Origin: Cruorifilaria tuberocauda
Taxonomy: Eukaryota; Nematoda; Chromadorea; Rhabditida; Onchocercidae
Direction: 5' to 3'
Length of the DNA: 43,109 nucleotides
Assembly (NCBI GenBank): GCA_013365365.1
Contig: JABVXU010000456.1
Location: forward strand, 1-43,109
A model generated the notes under the pieces. The model did not search any database. It worked only from the letters and a program-made list of their open reading frames with translations, and was not told the origin of the DNA. The translations under genes were made by a program, and so were the position numbers. Of this stretch, positions 16,326 to 26,261 are shown piece by piece (the stretch's first letter is position 1; each line of letters begins with the position of its first letter).

Positions 16326-17194
16326 CATATCATGGCAATAATATGTGATTTTTCTACTAACAATGATGAGAAATTGAAGAATAACACATATTAACAAAAT
16401 AAAGTATTATTTTGTTCCTTAATAATTAAACATAAAAACTATTTAAATTTTTAAATTATTAAAACAAGAAATAAATATGAGCAATGATAAGTAATAACAA
16501 AGATATTTTGAGTAGAAAAGATTAATGATTTACTATATGGAAATGATAAATTATAATCTGATATTTATTTTCTTATAATTTCTACAGTAATCAATTGCTC
16601 TTTTTATACTGTATATTTGAAGTGAAAAATTCAATTACTTAATAAAAAGTAAATATGTAACAATTGATATAAAATGATGAAATTCATCCCAACCTCATAA
16701 TGATACTATTAATATGAGATATCTTAGATAAAGTAATACAATCTAACAATAATCTAATCAATAAAATGTACTTCGTGATTATGATTAAAGATTTCATACG
16801 TAACACTTACATATATTGATTGTTAAGTTAAATCAAATCATTTCGAAAATTTTCAACATTTCAAAAAAAAAAAATACAGTTCTATTGAAAAGAAAATATA
16901 TCGAAAAATGAATGTATATGAAATTTCAAAGTAATCACCTCATTATTTAACAATGATATCATTGATAAATATTTATTCAACAACACTTCTACTTCAAAAT
17001 TCGATGATACCGATTACTGTGCAAGAAGAAATAAGGAAAATTGATAAACATTACCATATTTCCTTATCATTTTTAACTTTAAGAAAAAAAAATCAAAAAT
17101 GAAAAATATATTCAGTCAAATTTTGATAATATTTAAATTTAAAAAATTAATTTAATCCAATTTTTTCTAGCAATACAATACAAAAAATTTTTAC

Positions 17195-17497
17195 ATTCCT
17201 CTCTTCCTCTTCCTCTCTCGTCCTCTCTCTATTATTCATATTCTTTTCTTTTACTAATCAATTTAAAAACATACAAAATTCTCAATCAAACAACAAGGTA
17301 CGAGTTCAAAGTTCAAAGATGAAATTTATTTTTTATTCTCCTCTTCCTCCTCTCTCTCTCTCTCTCTCCTCTCTTTCTCTCTTCCTCTCTCTCTCTCTTA
17401 TTCATATTCTTTTCATTTACTAATTAATTTAAAAACATACAAAATTTTCAATCATACAACAAAATATGAGTTCAAAGTTCAATAATGAAATGTATTG
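17195..17497. repeat. Imperfect 166-bp tandem duplication with CT-rich heads
   Basis: The block around 17234 (ATTCATATTCTTTT...) recurs at 17400, an offset of 166 bp. The shared part runs through a CT-rich tract, an AT-rich middle with AAAAACATACAAAATT, and a GAGTTCAAAGTTCAA tail. The copies differ at many single positions. Confidence 0.85.
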
Positions 17498-17621
17498 AAA
17501 TCTCAAAACAGACAACGTAACAAAAACTTTCCTTCATCCTTATTTTCAGTATCGCAGCAAAATGGACGAAAATCGATTTGTTACGCTCAACCAACTCGTC
17601 AATATTTCTATAAGAACGTCC

Positions 17622-18070
17622 ATTGTGTCTGTGTCTGTCTCCGTCTGTCTGTGTATGTGTCTGTATGTGTGTGTGTGTGTGTGTGTGTATGGCATATATA
17701 TATTTCTGCATATAGGTATGTGTGTATGTGTGTGTGTGTGTGTGTGTATGTGCATGTGTCGGAAAATTTTTTGTCATTCTTGTTACTAATTCTGATCTTT
17801 TTAAGCATCATAGATGAAAGAAATGATTATTAAAGTAGTATATCTAAGATAACGATACATACACGCACACACATACACGCAAATACACGCATACATACAT
17901 ATATACACACACACACACACACACGCATACAAATACACGCAAAGGCACACACACATGCACAAATACACGCAAAGACACACACACACATAACGCAAAAACA
18001 CGCACACACACACATACACGCACACACACACACATACACGCAGATACACACACACACACACATGCATACG
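17622..18070. repeat. (TG)n followed by (CA)n, inverted microsatellite pair
   Basis: TG-rich tracts at about 17625-17760 are followed after about 100 bases by CA-rich tracts at about 17860-18065 on the same strand. The two are reverse complements in composition. All long open frames here come from the repeats. Confidence 0.93.
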
Positions 18071-20690
18071 TGTATATACATATATATCTGACAAGTGAAA
18101 ATCTAGATATATTTGAAAAAAAGGAAATGAAAGATAAGGAAAATGGAATGAAATGATAACGTATCAGTGTGTGATAGTGAAATATAAATCATAAAATACG
18201 ATTTTCCATCTCTTCCATCAAACCGGGAGAATAAATAATTGTGTTAAAATATAGAAGTTGTGAAGTCTATTGGAAATAAAGGGAATATCATAAGATCGAT
18301 TGTTGAAAATTAAAGGAATTCAAAGATTAATTAATCAATATTTCGTATCAATGATAAAAACGTACATTTTAATTAATAAAGAAAAAAAAAGAATGTTATG
18401 ACCATAAAATATGACAAATTTTCATCTTATTAAAATATTTAATTAACAAAATAATTCAGGTAATTTGTAAATTTTCATCTAGGGGCCGCGTAAAATCTAG
18501 TCATGAAGCAAAATAGTAGCAATTATATAGGATTTGTAATTAATTTACTTTGAATTTTACCCGGGAAATTCTTTGATCGATTAGGAAGACTAAGTATTAA
18601 TGCGATGATAATGATGCTAAACATTATGATGTATTGATTGGTTTAATTATAAGATATCGAGAGAATATGCATTTGATACTTGAATTAAGGTTAAAATGTA
18701 AAAGTGATTGGAGTTTAAATTGATATCGAGATGGATATGCGTTTAATGATCACAAATCAGAATAATTTTCTTTCTTTTAAAATTATTGAAATTCCGATTT
18801 GTGAGTGATCAATAAGGCAGGTATGGATTTATTGATGGAACTTTTTGAGGAATATTACCACAAAGATCTTCTTTCTTGTACTATAAATTCATTTCTGCTG
18901 AGATATTTTGTACGCTATAACTACTCTAATTTAATACTGAATTAATTTCTTTCCTTCAATATCATAATTCGTTTTCTGATTTAACATAGCAATTAGAGTG
19001 TATTGGATTGGAATGCCTAAATGAAGTAGTGATATTAGAGAACAGTGTTAATTTTGCTAATAACTAACTGTGTAGCATTCAATATCTAAATTAGAACTTG
19101 ATATTAATATTCCTATGGCCAAAAATTATCAGAGATTGGTTGTTCGTTATCAGTGTTCACCGTCGCAAATATTAAAATACCATATTTATCCAAAAATAAG
19201 ACTTGTTATTTTAATTTTCCTCCAAAAGATATTCTAAGATTTACTTTCAATAGATTGCTTATTTTTCACATGTGAAAATTTGTATTGATTTATTTGCAAA
19301 TACACGTATATAATATTCTTACTATTTCATTTTTTACAACATTTTTATTTTTATTGCCTATTGTTATGTGTGTATCCGTAATAATCAATCATTTCCACGC
19401 AATTGCTATTAATATTAGCTCAATACATTTATGTTGTATTGAAATGAAGGCATTAAATGTGTCTGGCTGGCTGGTAACCATAATTGAAATTTATTTTTGG
19501 GATAGAGCCTATATTACGACAAATTATGCTAGTATTTGTCTTCCGACTACATCTCATTTTCAACAGAAATACATTATCTAAAGAATAATTAAATGTATTT
19601 GTTTCAAAATTAAGTCGTTAGTATAGATTAAAATCAAAGTAGAAAAGAACAGTCATACAAACAGGACTAAAAAGTAGCAAATTATAATTGAAACCATTTT
19701 AATATCATTTTTCATGATTTTTCGTTCCGTTCATCAGTCAAGAATAGTAATATCATTTTTTCTTAGTTCTGTAAGAAGTTGTTATCAAAGATCACTATGG
19801 TTTCTTGATTTGCGGGTTAAAAAAAAGCCGATGTATGAAATGACTGTTGATAACCACATTTCGCTCAACTAAAACTCACGGGTTTGATCATAATTCGACA
19901 AAAATAAAATGCTCACGGTTTTTCCCGCATTATTCTAGTAAATGGTATTGAAGAAGGAGAGAAGAGTGAATATTTCGATAAAATTTGAATTTTTTGTTGG
20001 AATTCAGTTGAAATCGTCCAGGCAGTCTATAATAAACTGAGAAGTTCACTTAATTATACTGATTTTATTCAGTTCTTCATAAACATTAACTGATTCAGTG
20101 ATTTTTGATACAATTTTGTGACTTCGGAAGTTTCCTGTGACTGTTTTGTAGAATAACAAACTTTCAAAAAAAAAAAAATAAATCTGAAACAAAATAAATT
20201 GCTGCTCAGTAACGAGAGCAACTACATAGTAAATTCTATTGCTTAACAAATTTTTATCGTATTCTATTCGAAGCGTAGCAAATCAAAAATGTCTTATTGC
20301 TTCGTAGCAAAATCCAGCTGATAAAACAACTATGTATGTTGAGTGGAAACAATTCATTCTGGAAGGAAAAAGTAATGTTTATAGAAACTTGCGGTCGAGC
20401 AGAATCTCCCAAAAATGTAAAAAATATTGCAAAAATTTTTCAGAAAAAATTTGTAATGCATTCAGAACAAATGAAAAAATGCATTTGTTGATAAAATTTA
20501 ATGATTTAGAAAATCACATGCATGTTTAGTGTATATATATATATATTTATTTATTTATTCATTTGTATTTATATTTAAAGATGTTATTGCTGGATTTTGT
20601 TCTCTAAAATAATGAAGAGCTTGCGTTTTTTTTTCTTTCTTTGTTTCTTTAATATATTATAGTCGAAGTTCAATTCTTCTAATAATTTTC
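18071..20690. other. No gene seen upstream of the CISD3 gene
   Basis: About 2.6 kb of AT-rich sequence with only short open frames lacking family likeness or paired splice sites. It contains the imperfect hairpin at 18747-18811 and should include the promoter of the CISD3-type gene. Confidence 0.55.
18747..18811. other. Imperfect 65-nt inverted repeat (hairpin)
   Basis: TGATCAC at 18747 pairs with GTGATCA ending at 18811. Inside it, AAATC(A)GAAT and AATTTT on the left find partners on the right, interrupted by bulges of 4 and 6 bases on the right arm and a small AT-rich loop. The size is in the range of a microRNA precursor, but no known microRNA seed was recognised. Confidence 0.5.
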
Positions 20691-20692
20691 AG
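20685..20692 (+). promoter_or_regulatory. Splice acceptor ATTTTCAG just upstream of the CISD3 start
   Basis: A canonical nematode 3' splice site lies 24 bases before the ATG at 20717 with no obvious upstream coding exon. It is probably a spliced-leader trans-splice acceptor; a cis-spliced 5' UTR exon is the alternative. Confidence 0.6.
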
Positions 20693-20716
20693 GTATTTTT
20701 ACCTCTGATTTATTAA

Positions 20717-22544
20717 ATGGTAAGCTGTACGTTGATAAAACGATTCAGTTTAACGTTGAAACGATCAAGTGGGAAAAGTGGCTGGGGACCATATCGTAAT
20801 GTACGAAAAGGTGAACACTTTGTTGGTACCGAACCACATCCATTGAAATATCATGTGGTAAGTCTTGTTAAAAGCTTTAGTTAGGTCATAATGCAAAAGA
20901 AAAATCTTTGGGTGTACTATATCGATAAAAAAGTATAAGCTGCAACGCTTCAAAATTGCCACACTTCGTAAAAGGATAGCAGATGTAATAAATTTTCGAA
21001 TAATTAGGAAGACATATAAAATTTCTAGTTATATGTTCAAAACTTGATGTTTCGAACGTGCACTTGTATAATATGATGTGAGGGAATTATTTTTAGAAAA
21101 TTTATCTATGTGAGGATGTCATTCGCTACAAAATGCTATAACTTGATTCATTTACTAAAGGCATCTTTTTACGGTTAATATCCTTAGCTGAAGTATAGTA
21201 GCTTATTCATACGACTCTTTACATTATTAAAATAACACTACGCCAAAAACAAAAGAGATGGATAGACGCTTCATTTATTTCTAGTTTCGGTTGATCTGCA
21301 TTTTTCCTAAAACTAACCAAATTTTCGAAATGCTCAGCGGTTGATTCGCGATTTATCACATGATGAAATTAATTTCACCGAGCGCCTCTTTTTCATCAGT
21401 AAATAAATGATTTCGACATTATTTATGGTGCACTGGTTTAAAAATACGTATATCTAATAAATATTTTATGACGAAAGAAAACTTTTTTGTTTTCTTTTTT
21501 TCAATTATATGCCATGTAAAGAGATATTTTATATGTGACATAGATTAAATATTTATTCTGTGCTCATTTTCGCTTACATAACTTGTCAAACTTTATCTTT
21601 CATATTCATCGATTCATCCATAACTTCAGTTTTTTGTGTGGCATTTCTTAACTGCAAAATTATCTTAAAATTTTTGATTATTCTATAAAATTTATCTTTT
21701 TTCCAGCTACAAGATAAAAAACCACTGCATAAATACGGATTGCAAGGAACTCATCATCTGCTGTCGGGTACCGGTAAAATCAGTTCAACACTGCCAACCC
21801 GAGCAGTCCTGAAAAAAGATAAGATTTATGCTTGGTGCTCGTGTGGATATAGTGGAACCCAGGTACTATTATCTTTTCTTTAGTTAAGACATCCTTTTGA
21901 ATCAAATATTGTAAAAGGTATCAAGTCTAGAGTTTACTGGAATAAATATTTTACATATATTATGGATGACATCGACTCGCAAAGGTGGGTTTCGGAAATT
22001 GCGGATTTTAGTATCTCTAAGCACTTTAATTCAATTTTCGGACAAGAATTTGTTTTGGGATGATGCAAGCCATGGATCATCTGCAAATATGTTCACCATA
22101 TCGATTGAAGTAATGTGGCATTACTTGTAAAAGTGCAAGTTTTGAATATCATTAGTTGTTTTCGATATCTTCTTTTTTAATTCTAGATTAATATATTTCA
22201 GCCATTGTGTGATGGAAATCACCTTCGTTACTACATTCCAACGAAACTGCGACCTGTACGATTCATTCCTGACAAAGATATGGAGGTTAATATCTGAATT
22301 TCGAAAGACAGTTTAATTTTTTCTGGACCAGGTTTCACAAATGTATAGTCTTCCGGTCGAGATTTGTTATAGAGAAGATAGCATAAGTTTAATTACAATA
22401 AGTTATTTAGAGATTTTATGAGGTTTTCAGGTATGGTTCTGTAATTGTAAACAAACGAAAACGCGCCCATTTTGTGATGGTTCACATCGCGAAGTTAGTG
22501 CAAAGCTCAAGAAAGCTGCTGAAGAAAAAGAAGAAAATAAATAG
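20717..22544 (+). CDS. CISD3: CISD3-type mitochondrial protein with two CDGSH iron-sulphur motifs
   Basis: Four exons: 20717-20857, 21707-21862, 22202-22285, 22431-22544, all phase 0, giving 164 residues. Two CDGSH-type 2Fe-2S sites are present. The first uses Cys91, Cys93, Cys102 and His106 (WCSCGYSGTQPLCDGNH). The second uses Cys131, Cys133, Cys142 and His146 (FCNCKQTKTRPFCDGSH). Tandem motifs in one chain are the mark of CISD3 (MiNT/Miner2), which sits in the mitochondrial matrix; CISD1 and CISD2 have one motif and a membrane anchor, which is absent here. The first 20 residues (KRFSLTLKRSSGK) are basic and lack acids, as in a mitochondrial presequence. The first motif has Asn where the consensus has Ser/Ala/Thr before His, but all four cluster ligands are kept. 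The tail is a charged helix (KKAAEEKEENK). The family takes part in Fe-S and redox balance. Confidence 0.96.
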
Positions 22545-23286
22545 CGATGTTGGCATTAGACATTTTATTCAAGTATTAACGATAGGAAAACAACGATTAT
22601 AATCCCAGAAAGTTTTTATTTCTTCCTGTGCTTTAATGCGAAATCGGTTATATTTGTGTTTTTATCAGTAGCTATGAAATAAGGTTGCTCCTCGGTTTGT
22701 CAGTTTTATCAGAATTCAAGTAAATTGCTTTTTTTTAATTTAGGAAACAGCAATGCGATAAACTCTATCATTAATTCATAATTTCATGTACAGTTATTGT
22801 AAATCTTTTGTTGAATATATTTTTTTTCTTGTCCTGTCAACGTTTTGAATTGATTTTAAGTTGTTAAATTTAGGAAGCTTGGATTTGTATTAATAGACTT
22901 ATATCGAGAGATCTGTGCATTGTGATAACTGGCTAAATTTTTAAAAACTTTATTTTAATTATATTTACATTTAAATACTGCATTGAATTTATATAGACGA
23001 TAGGATCAGCAAAATATGGAAGATATAAATAAGCTGTTAAGTTAGAATAACGTCTGGTTAAAGTCATATACATTAACTGGAAACATGACAGGTATAATTA
23101 GGTTCAATTGTTTTAAGTCTTCAAAAAGTAATCGAGTAATTTCAGTGGTCCTTATGATTCAGGTGGCTAATCCTTTAACGCTTAATTTTATTTTTTACCA
23201 ATTTTAACCGATCTTTTAATTTAATACTTTTTGATTGTTTCGAATTGCATTAAACGGTATATAATTTGAAAGTTGTTGCATCATAG
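22545..23286. other. Spacer between convergent CISD3 and 65-residue-protein genes
   Basis: AT-rich, with no coding frame supported. It contains the two 3' UTRs. A minus-strand AATAAA at 23192-23187 fits the small gene; no AATAAA was found close behind the CISD3 stop. Confidence 0.6.
23187..23192 (-). terminator. Candidate poly(A) signal of the 65-residue protein gene
   Basis: AATAAA on the minus strand, about 95 bases after the stop codon at 23287. It is the first such hexamer downstream in this A/T-rich spacer. Confidence 0.45.
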
Positions 23287-24123
23287 TTAGTCTCTTTTTT
23301 TCGATCTTACCGTTTGTCGCCATGGTCCTCCAAATGGTGGCTGGAAAAAAAAGTTAAATGGAATACATTTATTTAATAATTTAATATTTATTCAATAAAT
23401 GTATTTTCTGCTGTTAATATTTGCGAAATAAAAAGAGTATTATGCATGAAACAATCAAAGTAATCGACAGTTTGAATTAAACTCGCTAATTAATTTACAG
23501 AATAAAATAATTAAACTAAATTAAATTAAATTAAATAAAACAAATAAAATAATTAAATTCTAATATAAGTATATATATATATCAAGTATATATAAATTAT
23601 ATAAGAAGGTTTACACGAATTCAAACGAATTACAGTATAAGTTAGTGGTGGTTGTTCAATAGCGTTTATTTAATAGTTAATTTAAAAAAAAAACAATTTA
23701 ATAATTTTCTCCTTTTAAACAATATTGAATGGAAATTGATTTCTATTACTTAGTTAATCATGAAAATTAAACTTACTTCAATCTATTCATATATTTACTC
23801 AATAAATTCGCGTGATATTGCATGAGTAAGAAGGAAATTATACTTACATCGTTAACTTTAAGTAAATCTATGCTGATATCGTCCCTTCAACAAACGAAAA
23901 ATCTTTTCGTTTGTTGAAGGGACGAATTGAAGTAAATACTTCAATGCTGCACCTAATTTGCACTTTATTTTAATCGTACCTGTACAACTGGTTGATCTAA
24001 TGGTACCAAAAAATACTGCGAAATGGTAATTGCAAAAAACCATGCCATTGTAAGAAACCATATAAGCGCAATTGGTGCACTAAAATAATCCCATAGATAA
24101 ACCTTTTGATTTGTATAATCCAT
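23287..24123 (-). CDS. Unrecognised 65-residue single-pass membrane protein, two exons
   Basis: Exon 1 is 24123-23980 (48 codons) and ends CAG|GTACGA. Exon 2 is 23340-23287, after a TTTTTTTTCCAG acceptor, and ends at a TAA stop. Phase is 0 on both sides. The product begins MDYTNQKVYLWDYF. It has one strong hydrophobic segment (about residues 16-40: PIALIWFLTMAWFF...), a short Pro-rich stretch after it (VPLDQPVVQPPFGGPW), and a basic end (RSKKRD). There is no cleavable signal peptide by eye, so it is probably an anchored micro-membrane protein. A splice acceptor (TAGCAG) lies 5 bases before the ATG. I do not recognise the family. The size and single helix would suit a small subunit of an organelle or ER complex, but that is a guess. 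Additional exons are possible because the intron (639 nt) carries another GTAAGT donor-like site near 23845. Confidence 0.65.
23879..23925. repeat. Perfect 22-bp inverted repeat with a 3-nt loop
   Basis: 23879-23900 (starts TCGTCCCTTCAACAAACG) is exactly reverse complementary to 23904-23925, with only ATC between. It lies in the intron of the small minus-strand gene. Immediately beyond, at 23926-23945, is a second, smaller palindrome (ATTGAAGTA-AA-TACTTCAAT). The arms are more GC-rich than the surroundings. Confidence 0.95.
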
Positions 24124-26261
24124 TCGTACTGCTAGTGAACTTGAATTTTTACAATGGATTAAATTAAAAGTTTAAATTTAAGTTAGGAATGAAATTATGC
24201 AAAAATTTCAAAACTGTAACATCATGCAGAATTCATGCAATAAGTATAATGCAAAATTAGACCGGAAAAAAGAAATGGAAAAATAGAGGCTAACAGAAAA
24301 AGCATAATTTTAACAAATGAAATAATATCCAATCGATTCATATTTTAATTTTAAAAGTTATAAATACTTTAATTTCATTTTTTATTTTCCAAAAATTATA
24401 TCACAAAAAGATTTTAAATAATTATAAAAGAAATTTAAAAAGATTTTTTTGTTTGTTTTGTAAATTATAAAAATTTGCTTACTTCATTTTAATTCATTTC
24501 ACTTTTCCATGAATTTATTTCACCATTTGCCATTTGCCTTTCCAATTTTTTATTTATCTTATCATTTTTATCATCATTGCTAATTAATTAATGAAATTAA
24601 ACGATGAAAAATTATCATATCACTTTATCATTTTTTAAAAATTTTTAAAACTATTCAGATATATGCAATGTATTTATTAGAAATTTTTGAGAGTGCATTT
24701 TACTAATTTTAAGAATTTCGAAAAAAAAATTTTTTTCCCTTAAGCCTCAAGAATTTCGCATTCTCTTTTCATCTCTGATCAAATTACTTTACTTTGTCAG
24801 TGATCAACTGTTTTCAACATTTTCTTTTCGTGCTCCTATTGATTGATCTTATCAGCTTTCAAGCTTTTTTCTTTTTGCAAACCAATTTCTCGAATAGAAT
24901 TATTACAAAGATACTAGACGATAAATGATAATTTTCAATACTTATGACAATAACTGTTAATTAATATTGTTTTTTAAATTTAATGACAGTATAATAATCT
25001 TTTTAATGACTTTTTTTATCTTTTTTTTTTCTTGTTAAATTCATATTATCAATTAGCTAAATTTAAATTTAAATTTTTAAATTAAACTCTTTGAAATTAT
25101 TTATATATTTTCATTTGCCTCTAGTAATCATTTATTATTATTATTTTAATGTCATTAAATTCTATTAAATTTTATTAATTTTATCAAATTTTATTTTTTT
25201 CATCAAATATTATCAATCAATTGCAGCAGTGTTACTAAATTTTAAAGCATTGAAAACATTGCTAAGAAACAAAAACAAAAGTAAACATGAAAAAGAAAAA
25301 ATTTTTTTTTGATAGGTAAAGTTTCACACCTGTTGATAAGTAGTAAATAAGTATAAGTGAAAAATAGATAAATAACGATATCTATATGATTCATATTATT
25401 TCAAATTGAAAATCTCATGAAAATTATTTTTCAAGAATTAAAGAAAAACCAAACAAAAAAACAAATCACTAATATAAACTGATAAATTAATAATCATTCA
25501 TTTATCTTAATTTATATTCATATGATTGTGAAGCAAATAAACTTGATTGATGAACTTTTTCTTGATTGTATTGAATTGATTGATGATTTAATTTGATCAA
25601 TGAACTAAAACAATCAGTGAAAAAAGCGAATGACAACTTTCTTGAAGAGTTCGAAAGAAGAAAAAAAAACAATTGAAGATGAAAGTTGAATTGTTTGAAG
25701 TGATATTAAATGAACTTTCATTACTTTCTCTCTTTCTCTCATTCTCTTCCAATTTCATTGTATTCTTCAAAAAATTTTTCTCTCCTAGCATTTTGTTATT
25801 TGTTTTAAACTTTTCGTATTTTTGTACTTTTGAAGATTTGCTAAGTATTTGAAAAGATTTGTTTTGAAAATGATGATGATATAAATGCTTTAACTTCTAG
25901 GAAGGAAAAAAAGTATTTTACTAATGGAATGATCTGTTATCTGCTTGATTAATTTAATTAATTTTATTCATCCATTTACTTATTTATTTCATTTACAAAT
26001 TATTTACGATTAGTGAAATTTAAAATTTATAAAATTTCGTAATAATTTCATTTTTAATTAAATTAATCAAGCAGATAACAGATCAATAACAACCTACTCG
26101 CTCATTGTTTTTCATTTAAAATTGCCATTGAAAAATTATTTGATAAAAATTTTTATTTTTAATTTAAAAATGAAAAAGATAAAAATTTTAATTATTTCAG
26201 CAATTTTATATTAACTTAGAAATCTATTTAATAACTTTTGAAATTAAAAGTAATTTTGTAA
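24124..26261. other. Divergent upstream region of the 65-residue protein and aquaporin genes
   Basis: About 2.1 kb of AT-rich DNA between divergently transcribed genes. No coding frame is supported. It holds the foldback element at 25930-26085, and presumably both promoters. Confidence 0.6.
25930..26085. repeat. Foldback element: 32-bp perfect inverted repeats, 92-bp spacer
   Basis: 25930-25961 (starts TGATCTGTTATCTGCTTG) is exactly reverse complementary to 26054-26085. The 92-bp AT-rich middle has no open frame. The total of 156 bp fits a small MITE or a foldback of a longer transposon. No clear target-site duplication was seen. The right end is 176 bases upstream of the aquaporin ATG. Confidence 0.9.

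Noticed and set aside
17495..18094. Overlapping 67-112-codon frames on both strands
   Set aside because: Again read directly from TG/CA repeats.
19285..19581. 98-codon plus-strand frame with hydrophobic start
   Set aside because: Hydrophobicity follows from AT-rich codons; no family likeness, no splice acceptor near the ATG, no downstream exon.
20297..20529. Two overlapping plus-strand frames upstream of the CISD3 gene
   Set aside because: No resemblance to any N-terminal part of CISD3, and the acceptor at 20692 separates them from the start.
23858..24061. 67-codon minus-strand frame crossing the hairpin
   Set aside because: It is in a different frame from the 65-residue protein, uses the palindrome as codons, and using it as an exon would need an intron of only about 40 bases.
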